A DNA stretch of 64,000 nucleotides from Hormiphora californensis (taxonomy: Eukaryota > Ctenophora > Tentaculata > Cydippida > Pleurobrachiidae). The stretch lies in assembly GCA_020137815.1 (NCBI GenBank), contig CM035361.1:6608631-6672630 (forward strand), given 5' to 3'. Position numbers and translations under genes: made by a program. Below are positions 1-64,000 of this stretch, piece after piece. Below the pieces are notes generated by a model. It worked only from the letters and a program-made list of their open reading frames with translations, had not been told where the DNA came from and did not search any database. Numbering within the stretch: position 1 is the stretch's first letter; every line of letters starts with the position of its first letter.

Positions 1-94
<94 letters not shown>

Positions 95-124
95 TCTCTC
101 CGCTGAACCTCCTCCGAGGATCTC

Positions 125-204
<80 letters not shown>
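1..204. repeat. (CT)n microsatellite before PAP exon
   Basis: Almost pure CT dinucleotide repeat, interrupted once near 99-121 by a short unique stretch. It lies directly upstream of the 3' splice site at 221-222, so it is an expanded polypyrimidine tract of the intron that precedes the first visible poly(A) polymerase exon. The rest of that intron and the earlier exons lie outside the window. Confidence 0.95.
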
Positions 205-207
<3 letters not shown>

Positions 208-222
208 ACTACCCCATTTCAG

Positions 223-1971
<1,749 letters not shown>

Positions 1972-4900
1972 GTTTGTTCTAACTCATAACTTGGTGGTGG
2001 GGGAGGCCGAGGGGGGTGTTTGCAAAACTAAAGTTTGCTATAACATTTTTTTCACAAAACCGGGGGGGGGGGTGGGGGTGGTTTGTTTTGTTCTAACCCT
2101 TTCTTTTACAAAACCGGGGGGGGGGGGGGGGGGGGTTGTTGTGTTCTAACCCTTTCTTTTAAAAAACCCGGGGGGGGGGGGGGGGGGGGAGGTGGTTTTT
2201 TGGGTGTTAATCCTTTCTTTACAACCGGGGGGGGTGGTTTGTTGTGTTCAACCTTTAAGCAAAATGGGGGGGGGGTGGGGGGGGGGAGGTGGTTGGTGTT
2301 CTAATCCTTTTTTACAAACCGGGGGGGGGGGGGGGGGGAGGGGTTTGTTGGTTCTAACCCCTTTCTTTTACAAAACCGGGGGGGGGGGGGGAGGTGGTTT
2401 GTTGTGTTCTACCCTTTCTTTCACAAACCGGGGGGGGGGGGGGGGGGGGAGGTGGTTTGTTGTGTTCTAATCCTTTCTTCACAAAACCGGGGGGGGGGGG
2501 GGGGGGAGGTGGTTTGTTGTGTTCTAACCCTTTCTTTTACAAAACGGGGGGGGGGGGGGGGAGGTGGTTTGTGTGTTCTAACCCTTTTCTTTACAAAACC
2601 GGGGGGGGGGGTGGTTGTGTTGTGTTCTAACCCTTTATTTCACAAACCGGGGGGGGGGGGGGAGAGGTGGTTTGTTGTGTTCTAATCCTTTCTTTCACAA
2701 AAACGGGGGGGGCGGGGGGGGGGGGGGGGAGGTGGTTGTGTCTTGTTTGTGTTCTAACCTTCTTTTACAAAACCGGGGGGGGGGGGAGGTGGTTTGTTGT
2801 TGTTCTAACCCTTTCTTTTTACAAAAACCGGGGGGGGGGGGGGGGAGGTGGTTTGTTGTGTTCTAATCCTTTCTTTTACAAAACCGGGGGGGGGGGGGGG
2901 AGGTGGTTTGTTGTGTTCTAATCCTTTCTTTTACAAAACCGGGGGGAGGTGGTTTGTTGTGTTCTAACCCTTTCTTTTACAAAACCGGGGGGAGGTGGTT
3001 TGTTGTGTTCTAACCCTTTCTTTCACAAAACCGGGGGGGGGGGGGGGGAGGTGGTTTGTTGTGTTCTAACCCTTTCTTTTACAAAACCGGGGGGGGGGGG
3101 GGAGGTGGTTTGTTGTGTTCTAATCCTTTCTTTTCACAAACCGGGGGGGGGGGGGAGGTGGTTTGTTGTGTTATAACCCTTTTCTTTCACAAAACCGGGG
3201 GGGGGGGGGGGGAGGTGGTTTTGTTGTGTTCTAACCTTTCTTTTACAAAACGGGGGGGAGGGGGGGAGGTGGTTTGTTGTGTTCTAACCCTTTCTTTCAC
3301 AAAACCCAGGGGGGGGGGGGGGGGAGGTGTTTGTTGTGTTCTAACCCTTTCTTTTACAAAACCGGGGGGGGGGGGGGAGGTGGTTTGTTGTGTTCTAATC
3401 CTTTCTTTTACAAAACCGGGGGGGGGGGGGGGAGGTGGTTTGTTGTGTTCTAACCCTTTCTTTCACAAAACCGGGGGGGGGGGGGGAGGTGGTTTGTTGT
3501 GTTCTAACCCTTTCTTTTACAAAACCGGGGGGGGGGGGGGGGGTGGATGTTGTGTTTCTTTTTTTCAAACGGGGGGGAGGGGGTTTGTTGTGTTTAACCT
3601 TTCTTTACAAACCGGGGGGGGGGAGGTGAGTTCTCTTTTCGAACACCGGGGAGGTGGTTTGTTGTGTTGGTAACCTTTCTTTACAAAACCGGGGGGGGGG
3701 GGTGGGTGTGTTACCTTTTTTCACAAACCGGGGGGGGGGGGGGGAGGGGTTGTTGTGTTCTAACCTTTTCTTTTACAAAACCGGGGGGGGGGGGGAGGTG
3801 GTTTGTTGTGTTCTAACCCTTTCTTTCACAAAACCGGGGGGGGGGGGGGAGGTGGTTTGTTGTTCTAACCCTTTCTTTACAAAACCGGGGGGGGGGGGGG
3901 GGGGTGGTTTGTTGTGTTCTAACCTTTTTAAAAACGGGGGGGGGGGTGGGTGTTTTGTTGTTTTCTAACCCTTTTTTTAAAAAGGGGGGGGGGGGGGGGT
4001 GGTTTGTTTTTTTACTTTTTACAAAGGGGGGGGGGGGGGGGTGGTTTTTTTGGTTTCTAACTTTTTAAAAGGGGGGGGGGGGGGGGTTTGGGATGGGGGG
4101 TCAATCCTTTTTTTAAAACCCGGGGGAGGGGGGGAGGGGTTTTGTTGGGGTTTTCTTTTTTAAAACCCCCGGGGGGGGGGGTGGTTGTTTGTTCAACTTC
4201 TTTTACAAAACGGGGGGGGGGGGTGTTTGGTTAATCCTTTTTTAAAAGGGGGGGGGGGGGGGGTTTGTTGTTTCCTCCTTTTTTTTTAAAAAACCGGGGG
4301 GGGGGGGGAGGTGGTTTGGGGTTTACCTTCTTTTACAAAACGGGGGGGGGGGGGGGGGGGTTTGTTGGTTTAACTTTTTTACAAACCCGGGGGGGGGGGG
4401 GGGGGGGGTTGTTTTTCTTTTCTTTAAAAAAAAGGGGGGGGGGGGGGGGGGGAGTGGGTTGTTTTGTTTCTAACCTTTCTTTTACAAAACCGGGGGGGGG
4501 GGGGGGGGTGTTTTTTAAAATTTCTTTTACAAAAACCGGGGGGGGGGGGGGGGTTTTGGTTGTGGTTGAACCTTTTTTCAAACCCCGGGGGGGGGGGGGG
4601 GGGTTGTTGTGTTTTTCCTTTTTTACAAAACCGGGGGGGGGGGGGGGGGGGGTGGGTTTTTTGGGGTTTTAACCTTTTTTAAAAGGGGGGGGGGGGGGAG
4701 GTGGTTTGTTTTTCCTTTTAAAAGGGGGGGGGGGGGGGGGGGGGGTGTTTTTTTTTTTTTTGGGGGGGGGGGGGTGTGGGATTTTTGGGGGGGGGGGTTT
4801 TTGGTTTGTTTTCCTTTTTCCAAAAAGGGGGGGGGGGAGGTGGTTTTTTGTGTTCAAACCCTTTTTTACAAAGGGGGGGGGGGTGGGAGGGGGTTTGTTT

Positions 4901-5544
4901 GTTTTTCCCCTTTCTTTTCCCCCGGGGGGGAGGGGGGTGGTTTGTGGTCTAACCTTTTTTACAAACACGGGGGGGGGGGGGGGGGGTTTGGTGCTTTTTT
5001 TACAAAAGGGGGGGGGGGGGGGGGGGGGGGTTTAATTTTTTAAAAACGGGGAGGGGGGGGAGGGGGGTTTGTGGGTTTTAATTTTTTAAAAACCGGGGGG
5101 GGGGGGGGGGGGTTGGTGTTAACCTTCTTAAAACGGGGGGGGGGTGGTTTGTTTACTTTCCCTTTCCAAAACCGGGGGGGGGGGGTGCCCCCCCGGGGGG
5201 GGTTTGTTGTTTTTAACCTTCTTTTAAAAACCGGGGGGGGGGGGGGGGGGGGGGTTTGTTTTGTTTAATTTTTTTAAAGGGGGGTGGGGGGGGGGGGGGG
5301 GGTGTGTTTTTAACTTTCTTTAAAAAGGGGGGGGGGGGGGTTGGTTTTTTTAAAACTTTTAAAAGGGGGGGTTTTTTTTCTTTTTTTTAAAACCGGGGGG
5401 GTGTTTGGAAACCTTTTTTAAAACGGGGGGGGAGGGGGGTTGTTGTGTTATTTCTTTAAAAAAAGGGGGCGGGGGGGGGGGTGGTTTATTGTTTAAAAAG
5501 GGGGGGGGGGGGGGGGGGGAGGGGGGGGGGGGGGGGGGGTTTTT

Positions 5545-5579
<35 letters not shown>

Positions 5580-5594
5580 GTGTTTTTTTTAAAA

Positions 5595-5625
<31 letters not shown>

Positions 5626-7458
5626 TTTTGTTTTCTCCCCCTTTTTGGGGGGGGGGGGGGAGGGGGGTGGTTGGTTTGTGTTCTAACCCTTTCTTTACAA
5701 AACCGGGGGGGGGGGGGGGGGGGGTGGTGTTTTAACCTTTCTTTTACAAAACGGGGGGGGGGGTTTGGTGTTTCCCCTTTTTTTCCAAAAGGGGGGGGGG
5801 GGGGGGGGGGGGGTTTTTGGTTAACTTTTTTTAAAACGGGGGGGGGGGGGGGGGTGGTTGGGTTTTTTTTTCCCCCCGGGGGGGGGGGGGGGGGGGGGGG
5901 GGTTTGTTGTTTCCCCTTTTTACAAAACCGGGGGGGGGGGGGTGGTTTGTGGTGCCCTTTTTTTAAAACCGGGGGGGGGGGGGGGGGGGTTTTTTCCCTT
6001 CTTTTAAAAACGGGGTGGGGGGGGGGGGTTGTGGTTAACCCTTTCTTTAAAAAGGGGGGGGGGGGGGGTTTGTTTTTAACCTTCTTTAAAAAACCCGGGG
6101 GGGGGGGGGTTGTGTGTTTTTAAACCTTTTTTTCACAAAAGGGGGGGGGGGGTTGGGGTTTCAACCTTTTTAAACCGGGGGGGTGGTTTGTTGGTTGTTC
6201 CTTCTTTTCAAACCGGGGTGGGGGGGGGGGGGTGGTTGGTTCAACCTTCTTTAAAAACCCGGGGGGGGGGGGGTTTTTTTGGGGGGGTTTTTTTTTTTTC
6301 AAAACCGGGGGGGGGGGGGGGGGTTGTGGTTTTTGTTTCAAAAAGGGGGGGGGGGGGGGGGGGGTGGTTGGTTTGGGTTTTCCTTTCTTTAAAAAACCCG
6401 GGGGGGGGGGGGGGGGGGGGTTGGTTTAACCCTTTCTTTACAAAACCGGGGGGGGGGGGGGGGGGTGGTTTTTTTTCCCTCCTTTTTTAAAAACGGGGGG
6501 GGGGTTTGTTGTGTTCTAATTCTTTTCAAAACCGGGGGGGGGGGGGGGAGGTGGTTTGTGTTTTCCTTTTTTTTCCAAAACCGGGGGGGGGGGGGGGAGG
6601 TGGTTTGTTGTGTTTTCCCTTTTTTTAAAAACCGGGGGGGGGGGGGGGGGGTGGGGTTTTTTCCTTTCTTTTAAAAACCGGGGGGGGGGGGGGGTTTGTT
6701 GTGTTTAACCTTTCTTTTAAAAAAACCGGGGGGGGGGGGGGGTTTTTTTTGTTTTTTTTTTTTTGGGGGGGGGGGGGGGGGTGTTTTGTTTCAACCTTTT
6801 TTTTAAAAACCGGGGGGGGGGGGGGGGGGGGGGGGGGTTTGTTTGTTCTCCTTTTTCCCCCCAAAGGGGGGGGGGGGGGGGGTTTTTTTCTTTTTCTTTA
6901 CAAAAGGGGGGGGGGGTTTGTGTTGTTTAAACCTTTCTTTTAAAAACGGGAGGGGGGGGGGGGGGGGGTGGGGTTGGTTTTTTCCCTTTCAAAAACGGGG
7001 GGGGGGGGGGGTTTTGGTTTTGGGGGGGGTTTTTTTTTTTTTTTCCCCGGGGGGGGGGAGGGGTTTGTTTTTCCCCTTTTTTTAAAAATGGGGGGGGGGG
7101 GGGGGGGGTTTTGTTGTGTTCTAACCCTTTTTTACAAAACCGGGGGGGGGGGGGAGGTGGTTGTTGTTTTTAACCCTTTTTTCAAAAGGGGGGGGGGGGG
7201 GGGGGGGTTTGGGTTTTTTGTTAAAAAACCCCGGGGGGGGGGGGGGGGGGGGTTTTTGGTTTCCTTTCTTTAAAAAGGGGGGGGGGGGGTTTGTTGTTTA
7301 ACGTCCCGGGGGGGGGGGGGGGTTTTTGTTGTGTTGGTGTTTTTTCCTTTTTAAAAAGGGGGGGGGGGGGGGGGGGTTTTGTTGTTTTCTAATTCTTTAA
7401 AAAACCCGGGGGGGGGGGGGGGGGGGGGGGTTTGTTTTTTTTAACCCTTTTTTTAAAA

Positions 7459-7494
<36 letters not shown>

Positions 7495-7499
7495 AATTT
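1972..7499 (+). repeat. G-rich minisatellite beginning at a PAP splice donor
   Basis: A tandem array of about 50-60-bp units: GGTTTGTTGTGTTCTAACCC, then a pyrimidine-rich piece and ACAAAACC, followed by 6-30 consecutive Gs. It starts at the donor of the exon ending at 1971, and the unit start GGTTTGTTCTAACT is the donor sequence itself. The left 1.5 kb has clean units; further right the units dissolve into irregular T, A and G runs, consistent with poor consensus over long poly-G. In the second copy of the locus (11640-11725) the same array is only one to two units long. Every unit has the potential to form G-quadruplexes. The many Gly-rich (plus) and Pro-rich (minus) reading frames here are products of the repeat. 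Confidence 0.93.
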
Positions 7500-7599
7500 N
7501 NNNNNNNNNNNNNNNNNNNNNNNNNNNNNNNNNNNNNNNNNNNNNNNNNNNNNNNNNNNNNNNNNNNNNNNNNNNNNNNNNNNNNNNNNNNNNNNNNNN
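7500..7599. other. Assembly gap (100 N)
   Basis: Exactly 100 N bases, the conventional placeholder for a scaffold gap of unknown size. It follows the G-rich array and precedes a second copy of the PAP middle exons. Confidence 0.99.
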
Positions 7600-14676
<7,077 letters not shown>

Positions 14677-14935
14677 CAGATATATCCACCATTGGTGTGC
14701 TTCTAATGGAGAGTGGATATCCAATTCAGGAAAGATATTCAGATTGCTAACTGCTAAATGCCTCGATACATGATACATGAAATCACAAGGGGATGGAGAG
14801 AACATGACATTGTGGGTTAGGACAAATTTGTATACGGGCCAATAAGGACCAATACGACCGAGTTATTGGTTATATTATTTGTCAGCTTCATTTTTCGCGA
14901 AGTTTGCTTATATCCATGACACACCCCGTTATGTA

Positions 14936-14999
14936 CAGGGTGTCTCACTGTATCTGACCCGGGAGTATGGTTCTCGTACAAAAACAGTGGGACACCCTG
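14936..14999. mobile_element. Mariner-like MITE
   Basis: A 64-bp palindromic element with 16-bp ends, CAGGGTGTCTCACTGT at the left and the near-exact inverse at the right, flanked by TA on both sides (14934-14935 and 15000-15001). CAGGGTGTCCCA ends and a TA target are typical of mariner-family derivatives. A similar end, TACAGGGTGTCCCATTATA, stands alone near 34572. Confidence 0.7.
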
Positions 15000-15081
15000 T
15001 ACCCATGTTCAGGTGTCCAGCACTCTCTCTCTCCACTATTGGAAAGACCTACCTTTTGAGTGACAGGCTAACGAGAGCGAG

Positions 15082-15084
<3 letters not shown>

Positions 15085-15126
<42 letters not shown>
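15085..15126 (+). repeat. (GA)n microsatellite
   Basis: About 20 GA dinucleotides in a row with nothing else attached. Confidence 0.95.
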
Positions 15127-16409
15127 GAAGTAACAAATTTTTAACATTTTTCCATATATTTACCGTTACCCCCAGAGCGGCTTGACGTGTGTGTAATATC
15201 CCTGTGTCGATAGATAGGTTAGCTTCCAGTATTTTATACAAAACTACTCCTTTTGCCTATTTTTATCACGTCTATTATAGACACCATATAAAGAGTTAGC
15301 TACTTAAAAGTTACTGTATTAGCTATAATAATAGTTCCCCATTGCCCCATTATTTATTACTAATTGATACGTAATGATATGATAAACGTGAAAATAACAA
15401 AAAAATAGCAAAATGTAAAAGACGTTATAAAGAGATAGCAATTTACACGTTATGAACGCTTGTGTTGATACAAGGATGATTGTTTTTGTATCAGTTTGTT
15501 GGGTCAGTGAAAGTGAGAGAAAAAAGCGACGGATTCCTTTTTAAACATATATATGTAACCAGACTTTGTTATCTCGTTGAGAGAGAGAAGAGAGATACAT
15601 TCATGTATAAAATTTGTGTCAGGAGCCTTATTTTCCAAGTTGATGGTGGTGGCTCCATTATCACTGGTGGGTAGTGGGTACCAGTAGATGGTGATCCCCA
15701 CAATGGGTGGGCTCCATGATGGTAGTGGGCAACTCCATTATCACTACCATGCTGGTGGTATACCAGTGTTTCTGTTTCATGTAGTGTTAGTTTTATTACC
15801 CAGAAACGCTCCCTTCCTAGTGTAATTATGTGTTACATTATAACCTCTCCATATTAACTCAGAAATCAATCCTCTAGATCAGTAGTGTGTCCTTCCTTAT
15901 CGTTTGTAAATGGCCCATCTGATTCCCTTAAAAATAACTTTGGTTTTACTTTTCTGCAGACCCGTTGTGGTGGCGTCAGTCAAATTGAGAATACACTGCA
16001 TTTAGGTGGCGCGCAGTTACTGGTGCCGCGCGCTCAAACTCAGCAATAAAATTATGTCATCATTTTTGAGTTTCAGATTTGAAGTTTTTTTTCTCGAGTG
16101 CCGACACAAATTTAATTTCATGGGCAATTCCTGTGCCTTACTCGTGGGGGTTCTATCCCCTACACCTCCACCGGAGCTGGGCCGATAAGCTTCCGCTGAC
16201 CCCCTCATTTTGGGTTTCATACCCCCTGACCGGGGCTGCTGCCCTAGCCCCGGATTGCCTTGTTCGACCCTCCCTCCCCGCGTCCCGGTTTGAACAAAAC
16301 AAGCCCCGGACGCACCAGCCGAGCTCCGTACCTTAAAAATTCAACAGAAGTATTTATATTTATTAAAGTTGTATTTTCACTCTAGCAATGTGACCATATT
16401 TCTACAAAG

Positions 16410-62644
<46,235 letters not shown>

Positions 62645-63092
62645 AATGGTTTTGAAGTGAACAGGAGAGATTTTCACAAAAAATTATCCCAGTAGCCAGA
62701 TAATTTTTTAAAGAAAATCCCTGCTGTTCTCTCTTGCTTAAACAGCACTAGAGATATCTATGTTATTCAAATTTTTTATAACCAATTTGGCACTTCTTCT
62801 TAAATTGCTATGGCAACTAGATAGTATATAGGTCTAGATAGTATCTAGGTCTGATTGTACCACTGTGATTTGTGGGGATTGCGTCCTCAGGAGAACTCGA
62901 CAGGGCAATGAAATTATCCTGGAGTACTGTACAAAAACAAACACGAGTGTTTTAGAAAACAATTGTTTCACTACCAGTAGCCTGGTAGATCATCAGGAAA
63001 AAGAAAAGCGGCAAAGAGAGATTTGGATTTATGGGATTCGTTTCAAGCATTGTTCCTCCATGATATTTTGTTGTTTCAATGCAACTGCTTAC

Positions 63093-63990
63093 CTAGTTGT
63101 CTACAAAGAGGGGCATCAATGTTCCACTCTACGTCGGAATTACATGTCCTCTCAGAGCTACCATCTCGCACGTGCTTCTTCTGACAGTTGATTGTCACTG
63201 TCTCTCCGGGATCAGTATCGTTCCAACTTCCTTGCACTGATCCGTCCACGGTAAACCCGGGGCAAACTAAGGGAAGGAATGGACATAATAAAATAGTATT
63301 GATTCCAATGGTGGTATACTCCCCGTTCATCCACTAAGTTTTGTGAGAAAACACGGCGTGCCACTCTTACTTTATACTTTAAGTGTTACTAAGTAATACA
63401 GTATATTAATAATAAATATTTATTTGCTTTTAGTTTATACCTGTTGGTTTTGCTCTGTAGCTGTCAGATGCAGTGTCCCAGGTGTCAAATTTTATCTTCT
63501 CCACATCTCCTCCCCACTTTGATACACAGGACTGGCCACTGAACTGGTAGTTCAGTACCTCCACCCCGTTGCACTCTATACTGATGGCAGTAGCCGTCTT
63601 TCGAATTGTCCACATCTTGTTCACTTCCTCTGATGGTTGTACTGGGAGGGTAGTCCATGATCCGGTGCAGTAGCTGATGTAGTAGTTCATAGTTGAGGTA
63701 AATATCACCGCCACCCCCCCAATCAGACTCTCATCTGCAGCGTATTTATACACCGAGATCATGTCCCCACTCCCGGCAGTAGAGCTGGTTTTGATTTGAA
63801 GAGGGGTGCTCTCCAGATCAAATGGGATGTATGTATCACGTACTACTGGACTCCACGCTGAAATGGGATGATATTATTTATAGTACAAACATAAATAACT
63901 TATCTCATCCACACATTATGGTCCTTTAGTCTCACCTCCTGTTGCAAGAGCCATGGACGGCAATAGAATTGAAAACAGAAAAAGCCACAT
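63093..63990 (-). CDS. Secreted protein with CNG domain and sushi domain
   Basis: Exon 1 (63936-63990) encodes a signal peptide, MWLFLFSILLPSMALATG. Exon 2 (63441-63857) encodes a domain of about 139 residues starting AWSPVVRDTYIPFDLESTPL, with MWTIRKTATAISIECNGVEV and TASDSYRAKPTG near its end. Exon 3 (63093-63266) encodes one complement-control (sushi) module: VCPGFTVDGSVQGSW, then ETVTINCQ, RTCNSDVEWNIDAPLC, with four Cys and the usual Trp. All introns are phase 1, the pattern expected of shuffled extracellular modules. A possible last exon, 62817-62926, reads VLQDNFIALSSSPEDAIPTN and ends YLDLYTI and TAG, in the right phase but without recognised homology. The gene is convergent with the visible end of ATG2. 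It is a paralogue of the gene at 55238-56432 in its first domain; that one has acidic repeats in place of sushi. The promoter lies outside or at the very edge of the window. Confidence 0.85.
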
Positions 63991-64000
63991 CTTTCCTTTT

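Larger units (their letters stand above)
14677..16409. other. Intergenic region between PAP and ATG2
   Basis: No supported gene. It holds a 64-bp mariner-like MITE (14936-14999), a (GA)n tract (15085-15126), an AT-rich stretch, short repeats around CCATTATCACTGGTGG at 15650-15760, and a GC-rich block at about 15957-16330 with GGCGCGCAGTTACTGG and CCCCGGATTG-type text that looks like part of a dispersed repeat. The PAP 3' UTR and the ATG2 promoter and 5' UTR must lie here, but I cannot place their limits. Frames of 60-100 codons here show no recognisable protein. Confidence 0.6.

Noticed and set aside
2083-7273. Many Gly-rich and Pro-rich reading frames
   Set aside because: They come from the poly-G minisatellite and poor consensus; they occur in all frames and share no conserved protein text.

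Overview
The window is eukaryotic nuclear DNA, almost certainly from an invertebrate animal. Genes are split by short GT-AG introns, the proteins are typical of metazoans, there are secreted proteins with a sushi domain, and introns are crowded with tandem repeats and small transposons. I cannot narrow the taxon further. Several stretches (about 2.0-8.2 kb, 17.7-18.9 kb, 50.4-52.2 kb, 59.95-60.4 kb) look like poor consensus over homopolymers or simple repeats, and there is one 100-N scaffold gap (7500-7599).

Layout. (1) 223-14676, plus strand: canonical poly(A) polymerase, missing its 5' end. Five of its exons occur twice, on either side of the gap; I read this as two alleles of one locus joined end to end. 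The second copy carries, in an intron, a 1.68 kb element with 92-bp inverted ends and a TTAA target duplication that the first copy lacks. It encodes an L1-ORF1-like protein. (2) 16410-62644, plus strand: an ATG2-type autophagy lipid-transfer protein. About 28 exons could be phased, nearly all with matching intron phases. Its introns hold an intronless SVOP-like transporter (32237-33826, frameshifted), a six-exon carbohydrate sulfotransferase (43385-45591) and an antisense secreted protein (55238-56432). The recognisable ATG2 frame ends at a TAG at 62644, well short of a full ATG2. (3) 63093-63990, minus strand: a second secreted protein that shares an uncharacterised extracellular domain with the antisense gene and adds a sushi module.

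The most striking pattern is that tandem duplications repeatedly straddle exon-intron junctions. Copies of a splice donor or acceptor, together with the neighbouring piece of exon, are repeated from twice up to about 60 times at about 17 junctions of four genes. The arrays at 12.1-13.3, 19.7-21.5, 46.3-54.0 and 62.0-62.4 kb are the extreme cases. In addition, all four copies of a small hAT-like MITE found here lie within 12 bases of a 5' splice site, and one of them makes up nearly an entire 100-bp intron. Junction-anchored repeat growth and splice-site-associated MITEs together look like a way introns grow, and possibly arise, in this genome.
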